From NCBI RefSeq assembly GCF_945901735.1, contig NZ_CAMDLM010000026.1, positions 1 through 56,852 on the forward strand: DNA of 56,852 bases, given 5' to 3'. The notes beneath the pieces are model-generated. The model ran no database searches. It was not told where the DNA came from and saw only the letters and a program-made list of their open reading frames with translations. Origin of the DNA: Limnohabitans sp. Rim8 (GTDB lineage: Bacteria; Pseudomonadota; Gammaproteobacteria; Burkholderiales; Burkholderiaceae_C). The first letter of the stretch is position 1, and every line of letters begins with the position of its first letter. The translations under genes and the position numbers were made by a program. Below are positions 34,648 through 43,400 of this stretch, piece by piece.

Positions 34648-35304
34648 ATGATCATTTCCCACACCCCATGGACCCGTTTCGGTTTGGCGGCTGTCGCCGC
34701 GAGCATTTTCTTGGCCGGTTGCGCCAGCGACGGCGTCACGCCCCAGCAAAAGGGCGCGGGCACTGGCGCAGTGATCGGCGCCGTGGCGGGCCAAATTCTG
34801 GGGCGCGACAGCAAGTCCACCGCCATCGGCGCGGGTCTGGGGGCTTTGGGGGGCTACGTCTGGTCGAAGAACATGGAAGACAAAAAGCGCGCCATGGACC
34901 AAGCCACGGCGGGCACCGGCACGGTGGTCACACAAACCAGCGACAACCAGCTCAAGCTGAGCATCCCGAACGACATTTCATTTGACACGGGGCGCGCCGA
35001 CATCAAGCCGAATCTGCGCCCGATCCTGGACCAGTTCGCACAGGGGCTGAGTCAGCAGCAGAGCATGGAAGTGCGCATCGTGGGCCACACCGACAGCACG
35101 GGCAGCGATGCCATCAACAACCCCCTGTCGGTCAACCGCGCCCAAAGTGCGCGGGATTACCTGGTGTCGCGGGGCGTGAGCGCCAGTCGGATGGTGATTG
35201 ACGGGCGTGGTTCGCGCGAGCCGATTGCCGACAACGCCTCGGAATCGGGCCGGGCCCGCAACCGCCGCATCGACATCTTTTTGGCCGAGCGCGCTCAGAG
35301 GTAA
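34648..35304 (+). CDS. OmpA-family lipoprotein with glycine-zipper segment
   Basis: 218 residues. A lipoprotein signal ends in the lipobox LAGC (Cys about residue 25). A glycine-zipper segment follows (GAGTGAVIGAVAGQILGRD and STAIGAGLGALGGYVW), as in YiaD-type proteins. The C-terminal OmpA domain (VRIVGHTDSTGSD, NRAQSARDYLVSRGV, RNRRIDIFL) binds peptidoglycan. It therefore tethers the outer membrane to the wall. AGAGGAATCAAC precedes ATG 34648. Its last 10 bases overlap the convergent MarR-type gene. Confidence 0.92.
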   Translation: MIISHTPWTRFGLAAVAASIFLAGCASDGVTPQQKGAGTGAVIGAVAGQILGRDSKSTAIGAGLGALGGYVWSKNMEDKKRAMDQATAGTGTVVTQTSDNQLKLSIPNDISFDTGRADIKPNLRPILDQFAQGLSQQQSMEVRIVGHTDSTGSDAINNPLSVNRAQSARDYLVSRGVSASRMVIDGRGSREPIADNASESGRARNRRIDIFLAERAQR

Positions 35305-35795
35305 ATTTTTTGCAGTAAGGCCAGCAGCGTTTTGCGCTGGGCTGGCGTGAGCTTGGCGGTTTTTTCCAGTTCCAGCTCGGTCGCCGTTTGCTCGGCTTGC
35401 ACCATCAGGGCCTGGCCCTTGGGGGTGGCGTGCAGGCCCACGGCGCGGCCGTCGTGCGGATGCGGTTTGCGCTCGATCAGGCCGCGGGACTCCAGCGACT
35501 GGATCAGGCCCACCAGGTTGGGGGGCAAGAGGTTGAGCGAGGAACACAACTGGCGCGAGGTCACGCCCGGGTTGTGGCAGATGGTGGACATGACCGAAAA
35601 ATCCACCGGCTTCAAACCATAAGGGGCAAGACGTTCCAGAAACAGCTCGATGATGCTCAGTGCGGCCCGGCGGGCGTTGTAGCCCATCAGGGTCTTCAGG
35701 TAAGTGGTGTCCACTGGGTCGATGGCCGAACCCGAAGCGAGTTCGGCTTTGGGGGCGCGTCCTTTTTTGGGCGGCGGCATGGGGGCTTGCATCAT
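35295..35795 (-). CDS. MarR-family transcriptional regulator
   Basis: 166 residues with a winged helix-turn-helix domain: DFSVMSTICHNPGVTSRQLCSSLNLLPPNLVGLIQSLESRGLI, then the wing ERKPHPHDGRAVGLHATPKG. A basic N-terminal extension precedes it. It overlaps the acyl-CoA dehydrogenase stop by 4 bases (ATGA), so it is the last gene of the leftward phenylpropanoid-type cluster and likely its regulator. In comparable hydroxycinnamate clusters a MarR protein (CouR, FerC type) is released from DNA by the aromatic acyl-CoA; that role here is inference. Confidence 0.87.
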   Translation of the reverse strand: MMQAPMPPPKKGRAPKAELASGSAIDPVDTTYLKTLMGYNARRAALSIIELFLERLAPYGLKPVDFSVMSTICHNPGVTSRQLCSSLNLLPPNLVGLIQSLESRGLIERKPHPHDGRAVGLHATPKGQALMVQAEQTATELELEKTAKLTPAQRKTLLALLQKIYL

Positions 35796-37522
35796 GCCGC
35801 CAGTGTGCACTGCTGCACGATGATGAAGCTGCGCATCTGAAATTCGGGCATCACCCAGCTGCGCAGGGCTTTGGCGGGATGGATCCAACGTGCTTGGGCG
35901 TTTGGCGTGCTGTCGTCCACGCCGGCTTCGATGCGCAGCCAGGCCCAGTCCATCAGCACCAGCGCCACGGCGCGCAAATAGTCATCGGCCACGCGGTAAG
36001 CCAAAGCCGCATCTTGCGCGCTGGCTTTGACGATTTGCTGGGTGACGGCGCGCAGGGTCTGGATGCGGGCTTGCGCGGCGGTGCTGGCTTTGGCCGCTTT
36101 GGGCAGATCCAAGGCGATGCTGTCCAGCAACGCATTCATGCCGGTGCCGCCATCGGTCAGCACCTTGCGCACCAGCAGGTCAATGGCCTGAATTTCGTTG
36201 GTGCCCTCGTAGATCATGGCCACGCGGGCGTCGCGCACGATTTGCTGGATGCCCCATTCGCGCACATAGCCGTGACCGCCCAACACCTGTAGGCAGTCGC
36301 TGCCGCCATGAAACGCCTGGTGCGTGAAGACCGATTTCATGACCGGTGTGACCAGTGCACACCAGCGCTGGGCAGCGGCTTGGGTGTCGGCGTTGGGGCT
36401 GTGTTTGATGAGGTCGAGCTCGAGTGCGGTGCGGTAGGCCAGCACACGTCCGGCATCGACCCAGGCGCGCTGCGTGTCCAGAATGCGGCGCATGGCGGGG
36501 TGCTCAGAAATGAGGTCTGCTTCTGCGGCCGATTCTGCGGCCGATTTGCTTTTGCCCGGCGCACGCATTTGGCGGCGCTCTTGGGCATAGGCATCGGCTA
36601 TTTGCCAGGCGGCGTCGAGCAGGCCAATGCCTTGCAGGGCCACATGCAAACGGGCGGCGTTCATCATCACGAACATCGCATTCAGGCCCTTGCCGGGCTC
36701 GCCCACTATGGAAGAGACCGCTTCGTCAAAACGCATCACGCAGGTGGGGCTGCCGTGCAGGCCCATCTTTTCTTCGATGCGGTCGCAGTGCACGCGGCTG
36801 CGTGAGCCGTCGGGGTAGAACTTGGGCACCAGAAACAGCGACAGGCCTTTGGGGCCGGGCGGCGCATCGGGCAGGCGCGCCAGCACCAAGTGAACGATGT
36901 TGTCGCTCAGGTCGTGTTCGCCACCCGAGATGAAAATTTTGGTGCCGCTGACGGCGTATTGACCATCGGGCAGGGGGATCGCTTTGGTGCGGGCCAGCCC
37001 TAAGTCAGAGCCTGCATGCGGCTCGGTCAGGCACATGGTGGCCAGCCATTCGCCGGTGGCCACTTTCGCCAAATACTGGTCTTTCAGTTCGTCGCTGGCG
37101 TGGTGCTTGATGCACTCGTACGCGCCGTGCAGCAAACCCGGAGCCATGGTCCAGCCCATGTTGGCCGCACTCAGCATTTCATAGAGCATGGCTTCCAGCA
37201 CGCTGGGCAGGCCTTGACCGCCGTCTTCGGTGCTGGAGGCCAGGGCAGGCCAGCCCGCTTGCCAAAAGGCTTGGTAAGCGCCTTTGAAGCCGGGCGGCAT
37301 GGTGACCGCGCCGTCCGCCCACTGCGCACCGATCTCGTCCCCGTCGCGGTTGAGCGGGGCAATCACTTCACCCACGAACTTGCCTGCTTCCTCCAGCACT
37401 TGCTGCATCAGCGCAGCGTCCACTTCGGCAAAGGCGGGCAGGGCTTGAAGTTGGGCGGGCGCATTCAAAACGCGGGACAACAAAAACTGCATGTCGTCGG
37501 TGCGGGGCTGGTAGGTGTTCAT
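35792..37522 (-). CDS. Acyl-CoA dehydrogenase (large type) of the phenylpropanoid-like cluster
   Basis: 576 residues, again with the extra C-terminal domain. Motifs: ATMCLTEPHAGSDLGLARTK, MGLHGSPTCVMRFDEA, MNAARLHVALQGIGL, LGGHGYVREWGIQQIV and VAMIYEGTNEIQAIDLLVRK, the last containing the catalytic glutamate. It would introduce the 2,3-double bond of a dihydro-cinnamoyl-type or other acyl-CoA and pass electrons to EtfAB. ATG 37522 starts MNTYQPRTDDMQFLLS, the usual N-terminus. It is translationally coupled to the MarR gene. Confidence 0.9.
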   Translation of the reverse strand: MNTYQPRTDDMQFLLSRVLNAPAQLQALPAFAEVDAALMQQVLEEAGKFVGEVIAPLNRDGDEIGAQWADGAVTMPPGFKGAYQAFWQAGWPALASSTEDGGQGLPSVLEAMLYEMLSAANMGWTMAPGLLHGAYECIKHHASDELKDQYLAKVATGEWLATMCLTEPHAGSDLGLARTKAIPLPDGQYAVSGTKIFISGGEHDLSDNIVHLVLARLPDAPPGPKGLSLFLVPKFYPDGSRSRVHCDRIEEKMGLHGSPTCVMRFDEAVSSIVGEPGKGLNAMFVMMNAARLHVALQGIGLLDAAWQIADAYAQERRQMRAPGKSKSAAESAAEADLISEHPAMRRILDTQRAWVDAGRVLAYRTALELDLIKHSPNADTQAAAQRWCALVTPVMKSVFTHQAFHGGSDCLQVLGGHGYVREWGIQQIVRDARVAMIYEGTNEIQAIDLLVRKVLTDGGTGMNALLDSIALDLPKAAKASTAAQARIQTLRAVTQQIVKASAQDAALAYRVADDYLRAVALVLMDWAWLRIEAGVDDSTPNAQARWIHPAKALRSWVMPEFQMRSFIIVQQCTLAA

Positions 37523-37595
37523 GGGGTTCTTACTCAACGGAAAAGTCCGGCGCAACCGTCAAGCTGCGCTGAACAACACGGGGTGGTCTGCTGAA

Positions 37596-38597
37596 TCAGG
37601 AGTCGACGCTGAAACCAATGCGCTTGATCAGCGGGCCCCAGCGCTCGAGTTCCACTTGCGAGCTCTTGAGCTGGTCTGCGACGGTGCCACCAAAAGGAAT
37701 CAGGCCCACCACGGTCAAAGCGTCCAGCACGCCTTTGTCTTTGAGTGCCGCATTGATCGCCGCGTTGGCCGCTTGGACCACATTGGTCGGGGTTTTGGCG
37801 GGAGCGTAAAAACCGAACCATTCTTCCACCGTCAACTCGGGGAAGCCCTGTTCAGCGAATGTGGGGACATCCGGTACAAAAGGCGAACGGGTTTTGCCCG
37901 AGGTGGCCAGGATGCGCATCTTGCCGGCTTTGTGGTTGGCAATGAAGTCGCCGTGCGGTGTGAACATGCAAGCGATCTGGCCGCCGACCACGTCGGTCAC
38001 GCCGGGCACTGAGCCACGGTAGGGCACGTGTTTGAACTCGAAGCTCTGGTTCAGGCCGAGCAAGGCACCAATGAAGTGTGGTGTAGAGCCTGCAGCGGGC
38101 GATCCGTAGCTGGCTTGCGCGGGATTGGCTTTGGCCCAGACGATGAAGTCTTTCACGTTTTTAACGCTGGCAGGCACCATGGGGCCGACGGCGAAACCGT
38201 GGTGAATCATGGAGGCGGTGCCCACAGGCGTGAAGTCTTCAAATGGCTTGTACTGCAGGTTTTTGAAGATGTGGGGGTAGAGCGAAATGGGCGAGAACGG
38301 CGTCATGGCCAACACCGAGCCATCGGCCGGTGCGCTCTTGAGCAGGTTCAGGGCAATTTGACCGCCAGCGCCTGGGCGGCTGTCGATGATGCCCGCGTTC
38401 TTGCTGTAGGGCGTGCCGCCAAATTTTTCGGCCACGCGCCGGGCGCAGATGTCGCCCGAGCTGCCGGGGGGGAAGCCGTAGAGCACTTTGACTTGCTCGA
38501 TCGGCATGCCGCTTTGGGCCCAGGCTTGCTGGAATGCGCTGCTGCCCAAAAAGGCTGCGCCGATGGTGGATTGAATGAATTCGCGACGGTTGCTCAT
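37596..38597 (-). CDS. Tripartite tricarboxylate transporter-type substrate-binding protein (Bug family)
   Basis: 333 residues with a twin-arginine-like or Sec signal (MSNRREFIQSTIGAAFLGSS). The Bug/TctC fold is seen in VKVLYGFPPGSSGDICARRVAEKF, SRPGAGGQIALNLL, YGSPAAGSTPHF and the DVVGGQIACMF block. Such periplasmic receptors bind small carboxylates, often aromatic acids. No TctA or TctB membrane genes are nearby, so it is an orphan receptor, as is common in Burkholderiales. Its position inside an acyl-CoA catabolic cluster suggests the substrate of that pathway. Confidence 0.9.
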   Translation of the reverse strand: MSNRREFIQSTIGAAFLGSSAFQQAWAQSGMPIEQVKVLYGFPPGSSGDICARRVAEKFGGTPYSKNAGIIDSRPGAGGQIALNLLKSAPADGSVLAMTPFSPISLYPHIFKNLQYKPFEDFTPVGTASMIHHGFAVGPMVPASVKNVKDFIVWAKANPAQASYGSPAAGSTPHFIGALLGLNQSFEFKHVPYRGSVPGVTDVVGGQIACMFTPHGDFIANHKAGKMRILATSGKTRSPFVPDVPTFAEQGFPELTVEEWFGFYAPAKTPTNVVQAANAAINAALKDKGVLDALTVVGLIPFGGTVADQLKSSQVELERWGPLIKRIGFSVDS

Positions 38598-38661
38598 GTT
38601 TGTCTCCTCGGAGGGGTGGGTTGAAAAAAACAGGTTGGGGAAAAACGGAAAATGAAAGCCA

Positions 38662-39078
38662 TCAACTGCACAAAGCCTTGATGTCTTCGGGCACCGGGAT
38701 CGCTTTGATGCGGTCTGGATCTTCGGGGTGTTTGATGCAAAAAGCCCGCACTTCGGTGCCTTCGCACAGCAAGGTGTCGCCGCGCATGACCACATGCTTG
38801 TGCACAAACACTTTGTCCCGCCACTCTTGCACGCTGGTGTGCACCTGGATGGTTTCGCCATAGGTGGCGGGGCGGATGAATTTGGTGTTGATCTCTAGGA
38901 GCGGCGTGCCGATGATGCCGCGCGTTTTGACCAGTTCACGCCAAGGCAAGATGCCGCACTTCATGAAGAAGTTCAGCGATGACGCGTCCATCCACTTGGA
39001 AAAGTTGGGAAAGAACACGATGCCTGCGGGGTCGCAGTCGCCGAACATCACTTGCACTTCGTAGACAACAGTTTTCAT
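38662..39078 (-). CDS. Acyl-CoA thioesterase, 4-hydroxybenzoyl-CoA thioesterase type
   Basis: 138 residues, a single hotdog domain. The catalytic motif FGDCDPAGIVFFPNFSKWMD (Asp of the DPAGIV loop) matches the 4-hydroxybenzoyl-CoA thioesterase family. In the cluster it could release an aromatic acid such as 4-hydroxybenzoate or vanillate from its CoA ester after thiolysis. The ATG at 39078 is preceded not by a Shine-Dalgarno sequence but by CGCTCAACGCTCAACCT, part of the heptad repeat. Confidence 0.85.
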   Translation of the reverse strand: MKTVVYEVQVMFGDCDPAGIVFFPNFSKWMDASSLNFFMKCGILPWRELVKTRGIIGTPLLEINTKFIRPATYGETIQVHTSVQEWRDKVFVHKHVVMRGDTLLCEGTEVRAFCIKHPEDPDRIKAIPVPEDIKALCS

Positions 39079-39080
39079 AG

Positions 39081-39187
39081 GTTGAGCGTTGAGCGTTGAG
39101 GGTTTGGTGTTGAGCGTGAGGCGTTGTGGGTTGACCGTTAGGCGTTGAGCGGTTTTTCACGCTGAACGCTGAACGCAAAACGCTCAA
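39081..39187 (-). repeat. 7-bp-period repeat array in the SDR-thioesterase spacer
   Basis: Ten consecutive heptads run in exact register from 39081 to 39150 (GTTGAGC, GTTGAGC, GTTGAGG, GTTTGGT, GTTGAGC, GTGAGGC, GTTGTGG, GTTGACC, GTTAGGC, GTTGAGC). After a 9-base spacer they are followed by CGCTGAA, CGCTGAA, CGCAAAA and CGCTCAA. The two arms are complementary, so the transcript could fold into a long imperfect hairpin. It fills the whole spacer before the thioesterase start. Confidence 0.85.
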
Positions 39188-39193
39188 CGGACT

Positions 39194-39979
39194 TCATCGG
39201 GGTGCCATGCGCAACGCGCCATCGAGGCGAATGACTTCGCCGTTCAGGTGGTCGTTGTGCACGATGTGGCAGGCCAGTTCGGCAAATTCGCTGGGCTTGC
39301 CCAGGCGGGCCGGAAAGGGGATGCTGGCGGCCAGCGATTGCTGGATCGGCTCGGGCAAGCTGGCCAGCAGAGGCGTCTTGAACAGGCCGGGGGCGATGGT
39401 GCACACGCGGATGCCGTGCTGCGCCAAGTCGCGCGCCATGGGCAGCGTCATGCCCACCACACCGGCTTTGGAGGCGCTGTAGGCCTGCTGGCCCACTTGC
39501 CCGTCAAAGGCGGCGACCGAGGCGGTGAAGACCATCACACCTCGCGCGCCATCCTCCATCGGGTCGAGTTTGGTGCAGGCTTCGGCAAACAAACGGGCGG
39601 CGTTGTACGTGCCGATCAGGTTGACGTTGATCACCTTGGCGAATTCCTCCAGCGGCGCGGCCTTGCCATCCTTGCCAACCACCCGCTTGGCGGTGCCGAT
39701 GCCGGCGATCTGCATCAGGATGCGGGCGGGGCCGTGTGCAGCGGCAGCGGTGTCGATCGCTTGGGCCATGCTGTCTGCATCGCTCACGTTGCAGTGCACC
39801 GCCACGGCGAAGCCGTTGCCAAATTGATCGTTGAGGTCTTTGGCCACCCGCTCGGCGTTGTCCATGTTGAGGTCGAGCACGGCGACCTTGGCGCCCAAGC
39901 GGGCCAGTTCACGGGCCGTGGCCTCGCCCAAACCAGAGCCACCGCCGGTGACCAGTGCTGCTTGTCCTTGGATGTTCAT
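39194..39979 (-). CDS. SDR-family 3-hydroxyacyl-CoA dehydrogenase
   Basis: 261 residues of the classical short-chain dehydrogenase type, resembling HSD17B10 / type II 3-hydroxyacyl-CoA dehydrogenase. The cofactor motif TGGGSGLGEATARE lies at about residues 11-24, VLDLNM specifies NAD, and the catalytic triad is Ser in FTASVAAFDG with YSASKAG. In the cluster it would oxidise a 3-hydroxyacyl-CoA to the 3-keto form for the thiolase. The length is typical. Confidence 0.88.
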   Translation of the reverse strand: MNIQGQAALVTGGGSGLGEATARELARLGAKVAVLDLNMDNAERVAKDLNDQFGNGFAVAVHCNVSDADSMAQAIDTAAAAHGPARILMQIAGIGTAKRVVGKDGKAAPLEEFAKVINVNLIGTYNAARLFAEACTKLDPMEDGARGVMVFTASVAAFDGQVGQQAYSASKAGVVGMTLPMARDLAQHGIRVCTIAPGLFKTPLLASLPEPIQQSLAASIPFPARLGKPSEFAELACHIVHNDHLNGEVIRLDGALRMAPR

Positions 39980-40090
39980 GTCAGTTCCTTTATGTCAGAG
40001 GTCGAACCTTCGGGTCCGACGGTTCGGTGGGGTGTCGGGGCTAAAGCCACCCCTACAAATTCAACCTGGGGTTTTGGGGTTTTGTATTTT

Positions 40091-40163
40091 GTAGGTCGGT
40101 GGCTTCAGCCCCGAAAAATGTACGCAGAACGCGACCATGTCGGACCTGAAGGTGCCAACCTAC
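40091..40163. repeat. GTAGGTCGG-type REP-like inverted pair
   Basis: GTAGGTCGGTGGCTTCAGCC at 40091 is matched by the inverted GGTGCCAACCTAC at 40151-40163. A more degenerate relative (GGTCGAACCTTCGGGTCC through CACCCCTACAAATTC) lies just before it at about 40000-40060. Together they fill the thiolase-SDR spacer. Confidence 0.75.
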
Positions 40164-40172
40164 AAATTCAGT

Positions 40173-41423
40173 TCATGCGGCTTGCGGGTTTTCGATCAGC
40201 AGCGCTATGCCTTGCCCGCCGCCCACACAGGCGCTGGAGATGCCCCAGCGCAAGCCCGAGCGCTGCAGTTCGCGCGCCAACGTGATCGTCAGGCGCACGC
40301 CGGTGGCTGCCAGCGGGTGGCCGAGCGCAATCGCGCCGCCATTGACGTTGAGCTTGGACAAATCCAGGCCCAACTCGCGGCCCACCGCCAGGGTTTGCGC
40401 GCCTTGCGCTTCGTTGATCTCAAAGCGGCCGATGTCCGACAGCTTGAGGCCCGTGCGCTCGAGCAGCAAGCGGATGGCGGGCGCGGGGCCGATGCCCATG
40501 ATTTCGGGCGGCACGCCAACGGCCGCTGCGGCGACCACGCGGGCCAAAGGTTTCTTGCCGTTGGCTTTGGCATAAGCGCCGGAGGTGACCACGCAAGCGG
40601 CCGCTGCATCGACCAAGGCCGAGCTGTTGCCACCGGTCTGCACGCCGCCTTCGTACACCGACCTGAGCTTGCCCAGCACCTCGGCAGGCGAGATGCGCGG
40701 GTGCGTGTCGGCGCTGACCTCGGTCACTTTGCCTTGCAGCTTGATGCCGCGGGGAATGTAGCCTTCGAGCTCGAATTTTTCGGTGAGCACCGGCACGATT
40801 TCGCCCGCATGAAAACCAGCGGTCTGCGCGGCCACGGCCTTGGCAAACGAGTCCGACGCGAACTGGTCCACTTCTTCGCGGGTGATGCTGTATTTTTTGG
40901 CCAGGTTCTCGGCCGTCTGGATCATGTTGATGCCCGCGGCCGGGTCTTTCAGGGCTTCCCACATGAAGTCCTTGAAGCCCACGGGCGCGCCCAGCTTGAA
41001 GCCGGTGCGGTGGTCAAACGCGGCGATCGGGTTGCGCGTCATGCTCTCGGTGCCGACCACCAGCGCGGCATCGCACACGCCGGCTTCAATTTGCTCACCG
41101 GCCTGGCGAAACAACTCAAAGCCGGTGCCGCAAATGCGCTGCACCATGATGGCGGGCACCTCTTGCGGGACGCCTGCGTACAAGCCGATGTGGCGTGGCA
41201 GTACAAACTGGTCGAAGTCGCCCGGGGCCATGTTGCCGGTGATGACCGAGCCGATCTCGGTCGCCGCGATGCCTGCGCGTTTGAGCGCTTCGCGTGCGGC
41301 CTTGATGCCCAGGTCGGTGGGCGAGATGTGGCCCAAAGCGCCGCAGTAATCGACCATGGGCGTGCGCACGCCCTCGTGCATCCACACATCGGCAAACGCG
41401 TTGAAAAATCCTTTGGAAGCCAT
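40173..41423 (-). CDS. Thiolase family acetyl-CoA acyltransferase
   Basis: 416 residues. Catalytic residues are visible: the nucleophilic Cys in QRICGTGFELF (about residue 93), the His in NGGAIALGHPLAATG and the second Cys in SACVGGGQG near the C-terminus. It cleaves 3-ketoacyl-CoA with CoA to acetyl-CoA and a shortened acyl-CoA. Within the cluster a 3-keto-3-arylpropionyl-CoA is a plausible substrate. It reads leftward between the ligase and SDR genes. Confidence 0.92.
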   Translation of the reverse strand: MASKGFFNAFADVWMHEGVRTPMVDYCGALGHISPTDLGIKAAREALKRAGIAATEIGSVITGNMAPGDFDQFVLPRHIGLYAGVPQEVPAIMVQRICGTGFELFRQAGEQIEAGVCDAALVVGTESMTRNPIAAFDHRTGFKLGAPVGFKDFMWEALKDPAAGINMIQTAENLAKKYSITREEVDQFASDSFAKAVAAQTAGFHAGEIVPVLTEKFELEGYIPRGIKLQGKVTEVSADTHPRISPAEVLGKLRSVYEGGVQTGGNSSALVDAAAACVVTSGAYAKANGKKPLARVVAAAAVGVPPEIMGIGPAPAIRLLLERTGLKLSDIGRFEINEAQGAQTLAVGRELGLDLSKLNVNGGAIALGHPLAATGVRLTITLARELQRSGLRWGISSACVGGGQGIALLIENPQAA

Positions 41424-41472
41424 GTTCTTGTCCTTGAGATTCGAATCCTTGAATCCGATTTGGGGCTGTTCA

Positions 41473-41532
41473 GTAGGTCGGGCCTTCAGGTCCGACGGGT
41501 CTCGCTTGTCGGGGCTGAAGCCACCGACCTAC
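41473..41532. repeat. Short GTAGGTCGG-type REP-like inverted pair
   Basis: GTAGGTCGGGCCTTCAGG at 41473 pairs with GAAGCCACCGACCTAC ending at 41532. It lies between the ligase and thiolase genes and stops 4 bases before the ligase stop codon. Confidence 0.8.
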
Positions 41533-41535
41533 GGG

Positions 41536-43389
41536 TTAGGTTTGGGGTTTAACGATGTCTTGCAGCTTGTCAGCATGCAGCGCCGCCACGGTGTCGGCCC
41601 GGTGGGCGAGCACCGAGCGTTGGTTGATCGAGCCCTTGTCGGTGACCTCACCCTTGTCGATGGTGGGCGGCTCACTGAGCAGGCACAGGCGGGCGATGCG
41701 GTTGGCGCTGCCGGTGGCGGTTTGGGCCAGGGTGTTCACGATGTCTTGGAACTTGGCCAGCACCGGGGCCGAGGCGAGCACGTCCGACATCGGTGCATTC
41801 GCACCCAAGCCGCTGAGCGCACGCACAGCCAGCGTCGGGAAAATCATGGCGCCGACTTCTTTCATGTTGATGCCAGTCAGCACCGCGTCCTGAATGTACG
41901 GCGCACCCGCTGCAATGATCTTGCCGCGCAGCGGGCCCACGCTGACAAAGGTGCCGGTGGCCAGTTTGAAGTCTTCGGCGATGCGGCCGTCAAACCTCAG
42001 GCCCAGATGCACATTCGCATCGTCAATCCATTGGACCGCGTCGCCCGTCTTGAAGAAGCCTTCTTCGTCAAATGCGCCGGCGGTTTCTTCAGGGTTGCGC
42101 CAGTAGCCGGGTGTGATGTTGGGGCCACGGTAGCGCACCTCGGTTTTGCCTTGACTGTCCACCAGCTTGAGCTCCAGCCCTGGCGTGGGCACGCCCAGGT
42201 CGCCCGCTTGGACAAAAGGGTTGGTCACGAAAATGCCAAAGGGACCGGATTCGGTCATGCCCAGGCCCGTGCCCATGACGATGCGCTCGCCGATCTCGCG
42301 CTCTTGCGATTCGTACAGACTGTCCCAAATCGGTTGGGCCAATGCAGCGCCGGCATAAAAGAACATCTGCATCCGCGAGAGCAGCGTTTTGCGCAGCTGG
42401 TCATCGGTCTTCATGGCGTGGGCAATCGCTTCAAAACCGGTGGGCACGTTGAAGTAAACCGTGGGCGCAATTTCGCGCAAGTTGCGCAAGGTCTCGTGCA
42501 TCAGCGTTGGCGTGGGCTTGCCGTCGTCAATATAGAGCGTGCCGCCGTGGAACACCGTCATGCCAAAGTTGTGGTTGCCACCAAACGTGTGGTTCCAGGG
42601 CAGCCAGTCGACCAGCACCAGTTCGTGCTCGGCCAGCACGGGCATGGATTGGGCCATTTGTTGCTGGTTGGCGCACCACAGGCGCTGCGTGTTGATGACC
42701 GCCTTGGGCAGCTTGGTCGAGCCGCTGGTGAACAAAAACTTGGCGATGGTGTCGGGGCCGGTGGCGGCCATGGCGGCATCCACCGCGGGTGTGGCGAGCG
42801 TGGCGCACAGGCTGTCAAAAGCCGTGACCGTGCGGCCGGGCACTTGGCCCTCGCACATCACCACTTCCATGTCGTCGGCCACCGTGGCGGCAATGGCTTT
42901 GGCATAGCGGGCGTCTGAGGCAAACACCAGGCCGGGCGTGACAGTGCGCAGAACATGCTTGAGCTTGTCGAAGTCCATGCTGACCAAGGAGTAGGGCGGC
43001 GAGGTGGGCACGAAGGGCACGCCAGCCACCAGACAACCCAAGGCCAACAGGGCGTGCTCCAAGCTGTTTTCGCTCAGGATCACCACCGGGCGCTCGGCGT
43101 TCAGGCCCCGGTCGAGCAGGCTTTGCGCAATGCTGCGTGCCGTTTGCCAGGCCTGTGCATAGGTGATGTGCCGCCAGTCGCCCAGCGTGCCATCGGTTTG
43201 CTGGATGCGCCGCGCCATGAAAGTCTGCTCGGGCTTGACCTGGGCCCAGTGCTGCAGGCGATCGGTCAGGCGCTCCGGAAAAGCCTGCAGCGCCTGATCG
43301 GCCTGCAGGTAGCGCGTGCCGGGTACGCCGTCGCGCACGCTGACGCGGGTCACGCCGAACTTCAGGGGGCGGAATTTGGGGGCGGTCAT
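41536..43389 (-). CDS. fcs: Feruloyl-CoA synthetase-type AMP-dependent ligase
   Basis: 617 residues. The N-terminus (FRPLKFGVTRVSVRDGVPGT) and the phrase LTDRLQHWAQVKPEQTFMARR are typical of the feruloyl-CoA synthetase family. The adenylation motifs are FLFTSGSTKLPKAVINTQR (phosphate loop), MGTGLGMTESGPFG and FFKTGDAVQW. The family activates hydroxycinnamic acids (ferulate, coumarate, caffeate) to CoA thioesters. It is the second gene of the leftward cluster, after a crotonase. The region before ATG 43389 is a heptad repeat instead of a normal leader. Confidence 0.85.
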   Translation of the reverse strand: MTAPKFRPLKFGVTRVSVRDGVPGTRYLQADQALQAFPERLTDRLQHWAQVKPEQTFMARRIQQTDGTLGDWRHITYAQAWQTARSIAQSLLDRGLNAERPVVILSENSLEHALLALGCLVAGVPFVPTSPPYSLVSMDFDKLKHVLRTVTPGLVFASDARYAKAIAATVADDMEVVMCEGQVPGRTVTAFDSLCATLATPAVDAAMAATGPDTIAKFLFTSGSTKLPKAVINTQRLWCANQQQMAQSMPVLAEHELVLVDWLPWNHTFGGNHNFGMTVFHGGTLYIDDGKPTPTLMHETLRNLREIAPTVYFNVPTGFEAIAHAMKTDDQLRKTLLSRMQMFFYAGAALAQPIWDSLYESQEREIGERIVMGTGLGMTESGPFGIFVTNPFVQAGDLGVPTPGLELKLVDSQGKTEVRYRGPNITPGYWRNPEETAGAFDEEGFFKTGDAVQWIDDANVHLGLRFDGRIAEDFKLATGTFVSVGPLRGKIIAAGAPYIQDAVLTGINMKEVGAMIFPTLAVRALSGLGANAPMSDVLASAPVLAKFQDIVNTLAQTATGSANRIARLCLLSEPPTIDKGEVTDKGSINQRSVLAHRADTVAALHADKLQDIVKPQT

Positions 43390-43400
43390 GGTGTGTCCGG

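Noticed and set aside
39081..39187. Possible CRISPR array
   Set aside because: The unit is 7 bases with no spacers and no cas genes nearby.
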